63,154 bases of DNA from Candidatus Methanovorans sp. (GCA_020793565.1 DQIP01000235.1:1-63154), one strand, 5' to 3'; positions 40,529 to 50,771 are shown, numbered from the stretch's first letter. Program-made: numbers and translations. The notes: generated by a model not told the origin, from the sequence alone.

Positions 40529-40853
40529 CCAAGATAAACAATCTATGAACAACATGCTTCAGACGATCAAGAAACTCGTAGTCGAACAGCAGCAGCTTGC
40601 ACGTCAAGCAGGACAACAATACTTCTTTGAAGTAGAAGCTATCTTGCAAGACAAATGCCGTGATCCCCGGCGCATCGAATGCTTGCTTGACGGAATGCTT
40701 GGTTTTTGTTTCGATGATGGGATGTTGCGTTTATACAAAAAACTCTGCCGCTATTACTACAAAATTGATTCCGTGGCAACCACTTCGTATGTCTACGCAT
40801 ATCGTGAAATGTGGGATGAGGCCGAACATTTTAAACCCCATCAGGATTCATAA
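40506..40853 (+). CDS. Hypothetical protein paired with AAA-4 gene
   Basis: Overlaps the end of the preceding ORF; probable start at MNSQDKQ. Confidence 0.6.
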   Translation: MGFRIMNSQDKQSMNNMLQTIKKLVVEQQQLARQAGQQYFFEVEAILQDKCRDPRRIECLLDGMLGFCFDDGMLRLYKKLCRYYYKIDSVATTSYVYAYREMWDEAEHFKPHQDS

Positions 40854-40978
40854 TTGAATCTGTGATTATGTTTCAAATACAATCATATGCTTAATTCAAA
40901 ATGTTATTGTTGATCGTGCAGGACATAAAAAATCCTAAATATCCTGCTTTCAGCAGGAGGTGTGGAAAGTCTAATCAA

Positions 40979-41692
40979 TTATTTAGCTTTTTTATAACAG
41001 GTATAACAAACAGGTTTTGTCACAGTACTATTCGAATTCTTTCCACAAGCATGGCAGAACTTCTCTTTATATTCAGAATTGCAGTATTTTCCCCACGATT
41101 TGTAACATTTTAAGCAAAGTGGTTTTTCAGGATTTAGTTTTATATCCGTTCCACAACGAATACAAAAGCCCATATCTTTCTTCTGATGTTTTTTGTTGTT
41201 TTTTGTAGGAACTTTTTTGGATGCCGTGGGGGCATCGGTCTCGATTTTTTTTATTGAAAACTCGGGTTGCTGACTTGTTTTTAGGATTACTTTCACTTCA
41301 TCGAAAATATTAGTATATAACTCGTGCTCCTCTTCTTTTTCAACTTTAATACCCATTTCTCGATTATTTTGTTGGGAATATTGATACAAGTTCATGGAAG
41401 TGATGATTGCTGTATTTTCATTTAAATAACACTTAGCGTGGAGATTTTCACAAGCGGAAATTTTAACACTGGTTAATTCTTGTAAGAAATTCATGTCTTC
41501 GGCATTTATTTTGTTATCTTTTCTATGAACCACACGAATATCGATTTTTTGTAAATCTCTTTCTGCAATAAGATGTTTGAGACTACCTGCAATTTGGAGG
41601 TAGGGACTTATCAAAATCAGTTTTTCATCTGATTTCTTTATTAAATTTTCAAGATTGTAGGATATTCCGGTAGTAGTTAAAAACTCTGCCAT
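40979..41692 (-). CDS. PLD-like phosphodiesterase/nuclease with C-terminal tandem zinc ribbons
   Basis: NLHAKCYLNENTAIITSMNLYQYSQQNNREMG HKD-like motif; two CxxC..CxxC modules. Confidence 0.75.
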   Translation of the reverse strand: MAEFLTTTGISYNLENLIKKSDEKLILISPYLQIAGSLKHLIAERDLQKIDIRVVHRKDNKINAEDMNFLQELTSVKISACENLHAKCYLNENTAIITSMNLYQYSQQNNREMGIKVEKEEEHELYTNIFDEVKVILKTSQQPEFSIKKIETDAPTASKKVPTKNNKKHQKKDMGFCIRCGTDIKLNPEKPLCLKCYKSWGKYCNSEYKEKFCHACGKNSNSTVTKPVCYTCYKKAK

Positions 41693-41780
41693 TCTTTTAC
41701 CACCTCATTAATTTATTATTGCCATTCTGAAGTCACCACATCTTAAATTAAGTCCAATACCTGTATGCAACTCCAATCAC

Positions 41781-42905
41781 TCACAAAACAACAACCCGAC
41801 TCCGATTCCCAACACTCAACTCTATCTCATCATTGAACCCTGACTTTGAATATCCATCGATTACCTGTACCCGGGTATCGATATCAAGTTCATCCACAAT
41901 AGGTGCGTGGTCGCCCCAGAGTGCAATACGTATGCGCCCGGTATCATCGGAAACATAGATATTTGAGACCATATTGAGCGTACCGTCGTCGCGTGAGAAT
42001 TCTCGCAACTCGCCCAGTCCTGACACAGCACCCTCGATGGAATATGATTCCCCTGGTACAATGTCAGCAATAGGCGTAAACGTCTCCTTGTACTCGACAA
42101 CAGAATCACTTTTCTTGATCACTCCGTGGTTGCCGACCTGGATCTCCACCTGCTGGTTGAAATTGTTCTCGCGGGCATAGCCGTTGATGATCTCGATCGA
42201 ATCATCAAAACTGATATCCTTTGTAAAATCGGTCTTATCATCCCAGAGTGTGACCCTTATCTTACCTGTCTCATCACCGATCCCGATATTACACACGCGC
42301 CCCTCAGTTCCATCCTTTCTGCTAAATGTACGCACATCCGAAATATCCACAATCCTTCCGCAGAGATTGATATCACCCATCCCGTCCTTGATATCAGTGA
42401 TCTTTTGCGAATTAATTGTGGCATCCACATCTTCGTCAGTCTCTGCGATCACATTATTCTTGCCGATATTCACTTCAACTCCAGAATACCCGTCTTTCAC
42501 ATATCCGCTAACCTGCACATTCTGACCGATCTCAATGCTACCGGTCTTGATAAGATCTGCCTTATCGTCCCAGAGCGTCAAGCGGATCGACCCCGTCTCA
42601 TCTGCAACAGTTATATTTCCGACTTTACCGATCGTACCGTCGTTGCGGCTAAACTCTCTTGTATCAAAAACCGATATTACCTTGGCAATAAAATTTACAT
42701 TGTTGCTGTCAGCAGTAATATCTGCTATCTTTGTGGTCTCACGGCCAGTGTCTGTAACCCCAAGGTCATGGGCAACAAGCATCGCTGCCGTTTTGCTATC
42801 ACACAGACCGCTCATCTGTTCCACCTTTTCTTCAACCCTTTTAATAAACTCTTCCTTGCTGACCACACCGCCGAGTTTTTCGTAAATTTCACTGATATCG
42901 TCCAT
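41781..42905 (-). CDS. RPA/OB-fold single-stranded DNA-binding protein (three OB folds)
   Basis: Three repeats of REFSR.DGT...V.NI.V.DETG.IR.TLWDD. Confidence 0.92.
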   Translation of the reverse strand: MDDISEIYEKLGGVVSKEEFIKRVEEKVEQMSGLCDSKTAAMLVAHDLGVTDTGRETTKIADITADSNNVNFIAKVISVFDTREFSRNDGTIGKVGNITVADETGSIRLTLWDDKADLIKTGSIEIGQNVQVSGYVKDGYSGVEVNIGKNNVIAETDEDVDATINSQKITDIKDGMGDINLCGRIVDISDVRTFSRKDGTEGRVCNIGIGDETGKIRVTLWDDKTDFTKDISFDDSIEIINGYARENNFNQQVEIQVGNHGVIKKSDSVVEYKETFTPIADIVPGESYSIEGAVSGLGELREFSRDDGTLNMVSNIYVSDDTGRIRIALWGDHAPIVDELDIDTRVQVIDGYSKSGFNDEIELSVGNRSRVVVL

Positions 42906-43147
42906 GATAACACCTGTTTCATTGTAATTAAATCAAAATATAATGCGAGTATCCGGCTGTTTGACAGCCATTATAACAAAATATGCTATTAGTAATATTC
43001 AGATAATTATAGTGTAGTGTAGTATAATATTACATTAACCTGACGAAAGACTCCCAATATGCTATAACAGGAAAACATCCATCGGATGCGAAATTATTGT
43101 AGACATTGCTAATCAATTACATAATGTCAATTATAAATTATAGTCTG

Positions 43148-43729
43148 TCATTTCATTTCGTTTTTCAAAACCACTGCTCTGCTTAATAGTACTCCCGGTC
43201 TTTCAACTGGTTTGAGTCCGATCTCAGCCGCTTTGTTTACAGTTTTCTCAAATGCCTTCTTTGAAACATGAAACATCGGCTCAATTAAAAAAAATATACC
43301 GTCAGGTTTTAGTATTGATCGTATCTCTTCCAAAAACATTTCCTGGTCAGGAACCTCATGTACCATATAAAATGCCAGAACAAGATCAAACTTGGTTTAT
43401 ATACCTATTTTATTTACTCCACATTTATGTAATTCAATTCTCTGTTCAATATCTTTTCCCTGGATCTTGTTCTTAACTTTCTCAAGCATTCCTTCCTGCA
43501 GGTCTGCAGCAATAACCCTGCCTGATTCACCGACCATCCTGGCTATTTCCACTGAAAAAAAACCAGGTCCGCAACCGATATCTAAAACAACCATCCCTTC
43601 TTTTACATAGTTTCCAAATATTTTCTTTGGATTATGAACAAACTTCCGGATGAAATTGTCAAAGGACGTAGCATGTTCAACCGGACACACACGTTTATTT
43701 TGATTTTCCATGTTAGGTCTATCCATCAT
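43148..43729 (-). pseudogene. Class I SAM methyltransferase interrupted by in-frame TAA
   Basis: VLDIGCGPGFFSVEIARMVG...VNKIGI*TKFDLVLAFYMVHEVPDQ; TAA at 43397-43399, same frame continues. Confidence 0.85.
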
Positions 43730-43734
43730 GTTTT

Positions 43735-43795
43735 TATATAGATTTTGTGAAATTATGAGTGCGAGTTAATTCGACCGAAGGACGATCTTTTAACA
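43735..43795 (-). repeat. Dispersed ~62-bp palindromic element, copy F
   Basis: Reverse complement gatcgtccttcggtcgaattaactcgcactcataatttcacaaaatc. Confidence 0.85.
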
Positions 43796-43907
43796 ACCTT
43801 ATAGTTTAACATAAAAATACATTAACCTGACAAAAGACTTCCAAACTATCTTCATAAAAAAAGTTCATCCCAACAATTTGAAATAAAGATAACCACTTAT
43901 TGAGCCG

Positions 43908-44978
43908 ATGAGACTCAATACTATACAGTTCCTGACAAATTCATCGTATATGATGAGTATCATCTTTATTCCCCTTTTTGCAGAGTCTCTTGGAGCCACG
44001 TATTTTGAGATCGGCGTAATCAGTGCGATCTTTGGGGCAACATCTTTAATCTCATCATTCATATTCGGCAAAGCGGCAGACATTCATCGTCTCAAAAGCG
44101 TTATCGTTTTGGGCCTGCTAGTATCTGCGATTACATTCTTCCTGCAGGTATTTGCATATGACCCGCTCTCACTTGCGATTGCCAGGGGGTTTGCAGGATT
44201 TAGCGTAGGCATGTATCCGGCTGCCCTTATCGCCTATGTGCATTACCAAAAGCGTAGCATAGGAAAATTCAGTTCATTCGGGGCGCTTGGGTGGATGATA
44301 GGATTCCTGCTGGCAGCACTTATCGGCAACATCATCTACCTGTTCGCGCTGTCCTCACTTTTCTACTGCTTTGCACTTGTCAGCGCACTTCGGATGAAGG
44401 ATATTGAAAGACCCATTATCCATGTCACATATTTCTCAATTGCCACATTCACAAGCAATATTGGCACGTACCTGTCCTTTTTTGTACGGCACAGCGGTGC
44501 AGTGGCTGTATGGACAATATTTCCGCTCTATCTTACATCACTCGGGGCAAGCAAATTCTGGATAGGGGTTATCTATGCGATCAATCCGGCAGTACAGTTT
44601 TTTGTAATGCGCCGGCTTGATGGATATGGGAATGAACGGCTCATAGTCTGGGGACATCTTCTTTCCGTAGTCGCGTTCGCAAGTTATATTGTAGTCCCGA
44701 ATTACCTTTTTGTCATTCCCGGAATGATCATAGTGGCATGTTCGTGGTCTTTTCTCTATGTCGGTTCAAACCAATTGCTTGTTGAGCGCAATATTGACAA
44801 GGCGACCGCTGCAGGTCTCCTGAATTCTATGATTGGTGGGGCAGGGGTCACAGGTGCACTTATTGGCGGGATATTATCACAATTCTACGGATTTGTAGCA
44901 GTACTAATCGGTGCATCCATTCTTTCAATGGTCAGCGTTGTGATTTTTACGGTTTTTGACAGGCCAAAAACGCAATAA
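43908..44978 (+). CDS. Major facilitator superfamily transporter
   Basis: 12-TM-like hydrophobic ORF with FGKAADIHRLK motif. Confidence 0.88.
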   Translation: MRLNTIQFLTNSSYMMSIIFIPLFAESLGATYFEIGVISAIFGATSLISSFIFGKAADIHRLKSVIVLGLLVSAITFFLQVFAYDPLSLAIARGFAGFSVGMYPAALIAYVHYQKRSIGKFSSFGALGWMIGFLLAALIGNIIYLFALSSLFYCFALVSALRMKDIERPIIHVTYFSIATFTSNIGTYLSFFVRHSGAVAVWTIFPLYLTSLGASKFWIGVIYAINPAVQFFVMRRLDGYGNERLIVWGHLLSVVAFASYIVVPNYLFVIPGMIIVACSWSFLYVGSNQLLVERNIDKATAAGLLNSMIGGAGVTGALIGGILSQFYGFVAVLIGASILSMVSVVIFTVFDRPKTQ

Positions 44979-45207
44979 TCTTGCAATCTCCGAACAATAT
45001 ACCCATATAAAATCACCCCACCTAATAATATATTTTTTGATCGTGCTACACAATTTCATACATGCCAATCATGAACACTTTGAAACTCACCTCATCTTTG
45101 TATCCCACGTTTAACAAAAATAAAGCAAAAATGGTAACATAATGAGCATCGTTCGTACAAATCGATTTTATTTTAGACTCATCTTTTTAAGTGTAACTTC
45201 TTCCAAA

Positions 45208-45675
45208 TCAAAAGTTGGTTTCTCGTTTCGTACTCACACTTTCGCACATCACCTCGGGCCAATCTATTGTATGATTTATCTCTTTTTTGATAGATAGTAC
45301 CGTTTCATTGTTTAAATCTATGGCAATTTTGTATGTTTCCCCTCCCACCATATGTCCTTCCTTACTCGTGTTCGAAGTTATTATCTCATGATGTTCCCCT
45401 CCGATTCGAAAAAATAATTCTGCGTAAGTTTCGTTCCATATTATTCCACCTGCTAAAGGACATGGTTCACTACCAATCAATTCCTGCACTCCCTCATCTT
45501 TCAAAGCTATATCTCTCGCCTTTTGCCCCCAATCGGTTTTTTCTATTTCAGGCGAATTATTAGTTTCTTGTGTATGGTTTATCAGATTTACTCAAGTATG
45601 CCTGTGTCGAATGTATCAACGATAACCAATATAGCCATAAATGCGAGGATTGAAACAAAAATTATTTTCTTCATT
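45208..45675 (-). pseudogene. Secreted hypothetical protein with frameshift
   Basis: Signal MKKIIFVSILAFMAILVIVDTFDTG in one frame; QETNNSPEIEKTDWGQKARDIALKDEGVQELIG... in another. Confidence 0.5.
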
Positions 45676-45983
45676 GCCACCACTTCTTTTCACCATTCAC
45701 CAAATATCAATTGTCCTGATTTGATATAATCAGAATAACCAGCATCTATTTTCATATATCGCCATGTAACTTGACATTATCACCTTTTAGCATACTGCTG
45801 GCGCAACCAAGTAATATAGCCATTGCAACCAGTGTCTATAGTTCATATGTTGTGTTATATGACCACCAAAGCGAGTATGATGAGACTGTAGTATATAAGT
45901 TTTCTATGTAGAGTCTCTAACTGCCATGGAATGAGTAAACTCGGGGTCGGTAAGCGTATGGTGGTGCGGTGGTTTGGTGATCT

Positions 45984-46109
45984 GTAGTCGCGTTCGCAAG
46001 TAATATTATAATCCCGAATTACCTTTTTGAACGCAACATCAACAAGGCGACTGCTGTAGGTCTCTTTAATTCGATGGTCGGTGGGGCAGGAGTCACAGGT
46101 GCACTTATT
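45984..46109 (+). pseudogene. Remnant duplicate of the MFS gene 3' part
   Basis: Aligns with 44666-44712 joined to 44785-44865. Confidence 0.85.
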
Positions 46110-46157
46110 TCCCCGGTGTCAAAAAACACTAGTGTTCAACGTTTATACCCATGTCAT

Positions 46158-46367
46158 TCATTCAAGAAGTATCTCAACCCTACACTTAAAAAGAATGATC
46201 TTGTTATCCTCCACTTCCACATCGAAATTCTTTACATTAACCTTTGTGATATTCTTTTTGGATTTGAATATCGGAAGTTCCGATGCATCATCCACTGCAT
46301 TTTTCAATGCCGCTTCCCAACTATCCGGGGATGAACCAATTGTTTCTATTATTTTTACTATTCCCAT
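46158..46367 (-). CDS. Dodecin-family flavoprotein
   Basis: MGIVKIIETIGSSPDSWEAALKNAVDDASE. Confidence 0.85.
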   Translation of the reverse strand: MGIVKIIETIGSSPDSWEAALKNAVDDASELPIFKSKKNITKVNVKNFDVEVEDNKIILFKCRVEILLE

Positions 46368-46410
46368 GTTATTTGCCTCCACATTCCATTTAGGTTAAAC
46401 CATTATAAGA

Positions 46411-47403
46411 TTATTCCACTTTTCTTGTTATCACCGAACCATCCCGCATGTGGACAGTGATATATTTCTCTTTTTCTTCCTCTATCTCGTACTTGTTGTA
46501 GAGCATCGATTCCACGCGCCCGATATCGAGCAAATTTTTAAGCAGGGAACTGTCCTTGCCTTTCATCCTCGACTTACCGGAAGGTGGACTTGTTTTAACC
46601 TTCTTCTTTGAATATATGGCACCGTCTTTCATCCCGGCACCGACATATCCTTTTGCGTTTTTGAACACCAGCACGCCACCTTTCATGTACGCACCAGCAA
46701 ACTCATCAACCGTGCCAAGTACGATAACAGTCCCGCCGTCGAGGTGTGCACCAGTGTTCATGCCGGCATCGCCTTTGACAATGATCATACCGTGCCGCAT
46801 CAGCAGACCTGTGCCATTATAAGCATCACCTTCGACAACGATACTTGCCATACGACCGCACCGAGCACCGAGGGTTCCGCGAACTATGCCGTCATCCAGT
46901 GTCAAACGCCGTTCCTCTTCATCAAATATATTCGATATAATTGTATCTGTATCAAGACCGTTGTAAAGTATATCGGTGATCGAACGGAACTTCCTGTATC
47001 CCTGCACATCAGATCCGACCTCAATGATGTTGCCCAGGGGCTCTGCCACATCTCCGCTTATATATAGCGTCCCTGATACCATGCCCATACCTGCTTCTTC
47101 GCCAACATTCCCGTCAACGAACACACGTCCTGCAAACTCGGAATTTCCGCTTCCGCCAGAGTGTTTCAGGTTAACACCAAGACTATAGGCAAACCGTGCG
47201 CCTACATCGCCTTTAATGTGAATGTCCGTACCGCCTTTAAGGGCATCCACGAGATCGGAGTAGGTAAACTGTGTACCTGACTGGTCCGGAATAACCGACA
47301 CCGGATCAAGTTGCTGGTTCTGCCAGTGGAAATCAAATGTGTAATCACATATATTATTGACAGGCGCGGTCAGTTCGATCCTGATATCCATTGGTTCCAT
47401 CAC
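46411..47403 (-). CDS. GXGXG (glutamate synthase domain 3 / FwdC-like) protein
   Basis: GDVGARFAYSLG...GRVFVDGNVGEEAGMGMVSGTLYISGD...GGTVIVLG right-handed beta-helix repeats. Confidence 0.85.
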   Translation of the reverse strand: MMEPMDIRIELTAPVNNICDYTFDFHWQNQQLDPVSVIPDQSGTQFTYSDLVDALKGGTDIHIKGDVGARFAYSLGVNLKHSGGSGNSEFAGRVFVDGNVGEEAGMGMVSGTLYISGDVAEPLGNIIEVGSDVQGYRKFRSITDILYNGLDTDTIISNIFDEEERRLTLDDGIVRGTLGARCGRMASIVVEGDAYNGTGLLMRHGMIIVKGDAGMNTGAHLDGGTVIVLGTVDEFAGAYMKGGVLVFKNAKGYVGAGMKDGAIYSKKKVKTSPPSGKSRMKGKDSSLLKNLLDIGRVESMLYNKYEIEEEKEKYITVHMRDGSVITRKVE

Positions 47404-47768
47404 CCGTGGATGAGTGTTGGAAGACAGCGCGTGCAGACCCAGAGACTTTCCATTTGATGCCGCATCGGAAGGAGGTACCTTGTATCCTCACCCGCACCAC
47501 AACTGAAACACTTGATAGAAATGTCCGTGGTCTTTTGATGCGCATCCGCCTTTTCGGCATTGAACTCGACGGTCTGTCGCTCTTCAATAGTAATTGCATC
47601 TTCAGGGCATATTCCTATGCAAAATCCCATGCCGTCACAAAGTTCCTCTGATACGACCTTTGCCTTACCATCGATTATCTGGATAGCGCCTTCGGCGCAA
47701 GGGGATACGCACTGCCCACAGCCAGTGCACTTATCCTCATCTATATGTACGATCATACGTTTCACCAT
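47400..47768 (-). CDS. 2[4Fe-4S] ferredoxin with extra C-terminal Cys pairs
   Basis: CTGCGQCVSPC, CDGMGFCIGICP, CFSCG..CTRC; ATGA overlap with the GXGXG gene. Confidence 0.9.
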   Translation of the reverse strand: MVKRMIVHIDEDKCTGCGQCVSPCAEGAIQIIDGKAKVVSEELCDGMGFCIGICPEDAITIEERQTVEFNAEKADAHQKTTDISIKCFSCGAGEDTRYLLPMRHQMESLWVCTRCLPTLIHG

Positions 47769-47782
47769 TTATCTCATCTCCT

Positions 47783-48130
47783 TTAGTGATGTGTACCTTC
47801 AACAATCTTTATTCCCGCGTCTGTTATTGTCTTTCTGATTAAATCGATATGCGGACACTTCGGGTAATTCTCCATCTGCATGCATGAGCTCAAATGAACC
47901 ACATCAGCACCGTGTTTCTTAATTGATTTTACCAGGCGATAGACGCGTCGCCCTGAACAGCCTCCGCATGTAAAAAAGGCTATCATCTCCGTGTTTTCGT
48001 CATAATCTTTAAAATACATCTTCCGTTTGTTGAACGCAATGAAACATCCAACACCTGGACAGGTTTCTGATATTATATCGCACCTGACCACTGCGACCCT
48101 GGTTGGCTTTTTTTCTGTGATGATCTTCAC
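47783..48130 (-). CDS. CGGC-domain protein
   Basis: FFTCGGCSGRRVYRLVKSIKKHGADVVHLSSCM. Confidence 0.85.
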   Translation of the reverse strand: MKIITEKKPTRVAVVRCDIISETCPGVGCFIAFNKRKMYFKDYDENTEMIAFFTCGGCSGRRVYRLVKSIKKHGADVVHLSSCMQMENYPKCPHIDLIRKTITDAGIKIVEGTHH

Positions 48131-48480
48131 CTCGTTCTAAACATTCATTTATGTCATAATAATCCTGACGGAAATCAGACGCATATTTGCGCCTAGGATT
48201 TTACTCCGCCACTAGATATTTGATTAGTCGAAAATCAGATATAAGGATTTTCGGATTTTATCAACATAATAATGATAACTATCAGATGGTGTTTATGTTG
48301 CTAGTGTAGTGTCAACTATCAAATGTCATATTATTTTGCCGAAACTGAAGAGATCGGAGTTCCAGTTCCCATCATAGATAGGACATTTCACTACTGCCAA
48401 TCCACAATCCAAACATACAATTCTAAGATCTGCAAATACGACACCGCTTGAAAACAGTATTGTATTTCATATTTATAGTG

Positions 48481-48574
48481 TTGGAACATGCCGCGCTTAA
48501 GCGAGTATGGTCCCGTCGTTTTTCACATCTGCCTTAACCTTCCGTTTAGCAACATTGTATTGTTGAGATGACAC
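48481..48574 (-). repeat. 94-bp repeat, copy 2 (immediately 3' of hisE)
   Basis: See 39248-39341. Confidence 0.85.
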
Positions 48575-48576
48575 TA

Positions 48577-48876
48577 CTACCCTCTTCGCTTTTCCAGCTC
48601 TGATACAATATCTTTTAGTTTCACATCATTTGCTGCAAGCATTACAAGCAGGTGGAACAGCAGGTCTGAAGATTCGTAGATTATCTCCTCGCGATCCCTG
48701 TTCTTTGCCGCAAGTATGACCTCGATCGCTTCTTCACCTACTTTTTCAAGTATCTTGTCCATTCCTTTGCGATGGTTCAGGAGCGAGCATACATATGACC
48801 CTTCTATAGGGTTATTTTTGCGGTCAAGTATAATATCGTATATCTCATTTAGAATTGACAGGTCGGCATCTGACAT
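48577..48876 (-). CDS. hisE: Phosphoribosyl-ATP pyrophosphatase
   Basis: [38 protein letters not shown]. Confidence 0.95.
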   Translation of the reverse strand: MSDADLSILNEIYDIILDRKNNPIEGSYVCSLLNHRKGMDKILEKVGEEAIEVILAAKNRDREEIIYESSDLLFHLLVMLAANDVKLKDIVSELEKRRG

Positions 48877-48933
48877 ATTTTAACCTCTATTATTAGGGAC
48901 CAATGATCATGTGTGATCATAGTCCAATGATAT

Positions 48934-49184
48934 TTACTCTGGTGTTTTCCTTACGTATATTATTGTCCCTTTGTATTCAATCCGGAGTATCCGGTGATAT
49001 GGTATCATTGTATCCGGGTAAAGTGTAATAAATGAAGCCCCAATATCTAAGATATTTTTTCCTGATACGGTTTTAGTATCACCTGGTGTACCCTGTGGAT
49101 ATACTGTATGTTGCATTCATTTAATTCCATCATTTTCCATTTCAGTTCGTTCAATATGTCCCTGGAGTGTTTCGATCTGATCAC
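48934..49184 (-). pseudogene. UPF0248/DUF504 protein with one apparent frameshift
   Basis: SRDILNELKWKMMELNECNIQYIHR then, in another frame, GTPGDTKTVSGKNILDIGASFITLYPDTMIPYHRILRIEYKG. Confidence 0.75.
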
Positions 49185-49242
49185 ACCATTCATAATCTCA
49201 CCATCCACATGTTGAATGCTGTCAGATTTTTAGACATAATGT

Positions 49243-49363
49243 CTGTCGGAAAAGTGATAAAATCAAAACACATTGTATTATATGTAGGAGTAAAAACCAT
49301 GCTTCGATTTGCCAAATTTAGTTCACAAATTAGAATACATCAAGATATGGACTTTTCCGACAG
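49243..49363. mobile_element. 121-bp MITE-like element
   Basis: CTGTCGGAAAAGT ... ACTTTTCCGACAG perfect 13-bp TIRs. Confidence 0.6.
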
Positions 49364-49457
49364 CCTCATATTATATATCATTGAAAATAATATATAATAT
49401 AATATTGAACGATCATTTAATATTAATGGATCTTCAATTTATAAAAGGAGTGGAACT

Positions 49458-49880
49458 ATGGAAACCGATATTCACATAAAGGATATAATGACGCGCGGAG
49501 TGTTGACCGTGCCAGTTGAATCAACTGCAGATTATATTGCAGCAGTAATGGCAGACCATGAAGTTTCTGCAGTTGCTGTAGTTGAAAAAAGTGGCGAAGC
49601 TATTGGTATCATATCTGATATGGACATTCTCAGAAAAATAAGCAATATCGATTGGGAAAATACATTGGCAGATGACCTGATGGCACCATCAATTGAATCG
49701 ATCAGCCCTACCTCAACAATAAAGGAAGCTGCCCGGCTCATGTCGAAAAAACATATTCACCGCTTGATGGTCATGTCAGAAAAAAATGTGGGTGCGTCTA
49801 ACCGACCGGTTGGGATAGTAAGTGCGAGTGATGTTGTTAAAAAAATGCTGCAAGAGCGAAATAGGGTAAATACTCGCTAA
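49458..49880 (+). CDS. CBS-domain pair protein
   Basis: IKDIMTRGVLTVPVESTADYIAAVMADHEVSAVAVVE... Confidence 0.9.
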   Translation: METDIHIKDIMTRGVLTVPVESTADYIAAVMADHEVSAVAVVEKSGEAIGIISDMDILRKISNIDWENTLADDLMAPSIESISPTSTIKEAARLMSKKHIHRLMVMSEKNVGASNRPVGIVSASDVVKKMLQERNRVNTR

Positions 49881-50080
49881 CACCTGAATCGATTTAAACC
49901 GTAACTTTGCCTAAACAGGCATGTCTTACCTTTATTTTTCGATTTGTTTGCATGTATCCGATCATTTCTGCTATTTTCACATATTATTATTCCCTAATCA
50001 CTGAATATGGATGAATGGGTAAAGAACTGGATGGAAGAGCGGGGAAGCCAGGGCACAAGTACCTTGAAATAAAGATCATA

Positions 50081-50170
50081 GGCAAAAACCACTACCCTGC
50101 CCGGTAACACTCTTGGTCTTTCAACTGGTTTGAATCCGATCTTAACCGCTTTGTTTACAGTTTCTTCAAA
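50081..50170 (-). pseudogene. Remnant duplicate of the methyltransferase C-terminus
   Basis: ggtctttcaactggtttgaatccgatcttaaccgctttgtttacagttt matches 43197-43246. Confidence 0.85.
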
Positions 50171-50176
50171 CTTGCA

Positions 50177-50689
50177 TCACGAGTTTCTTTGATATCTCCT
50201 GAAAAGAAAAATCAGGATTAACATACTCAGGATTAATCCAATGATCGCAGGATTAGTATGGTATGAAATTGTTGATTTATTAAGATTTATGTTTACTGGT
50301 ATTTTCACACCGCTGCCCAGTTTAAGGTTACTATCCGGATTGAGAGCAACTGCATATATTGTTGCATTGAATATTCCTACTTTTTCGGTCAATGGTGTGA
50401 AATGGATGTAGATCTCCTTTTCCTGATATGGTCCAAGTGAGAAATCCGTATTAGTTATTGTTATCCAGTCATTATATTCATCGTCTGTGTATATATGGAA
50501 TACAAGGTCGGCATTATCCGGATTTGAGATGGTAATGTTCTTCTGAATACTTTCACCGTTTTCAATTTCCAATTCAAGTTTTGCAGGACTTGCACCAATA
50601 CCTATGGCAGATACACATAAAGTAAAGATAAATATGTAGCATAATATTGATACAATTCCAATCCCGGCAATTTTAATTTTAAATTTCAT
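50177..50689 (-). CDS. Secreted/membrane-anchored NEW3-like protein
   Basis: Signal peptide, IGIGASPAKLELEIENGESIQKNITISNP, C-terminal TM. Confidence 0.6.
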   Translation of the reverse strand: MKFKIKIAGIGIVSILCYIFIFTLCVSAIGIGASPAKLELEIENGESIQKNITISNPDNADLVFHIYTDDEYNDWITITNTDFSLGPYQEKEIYIHFTPLTEKVGIFNATIYAVALNPDSNLKLGSGVKIPVNINLNKSTISYHTNPAIIGLILSMLILIFLFRRYQRNS

Positions 50690-50771
50690 ATTTATATTAT
50701 TATTAAAGGCTTTATTTAAAAACCTTATTGAAAAAAATCATTTTACATCTAAAAAAATAAATGGTCAGGAT

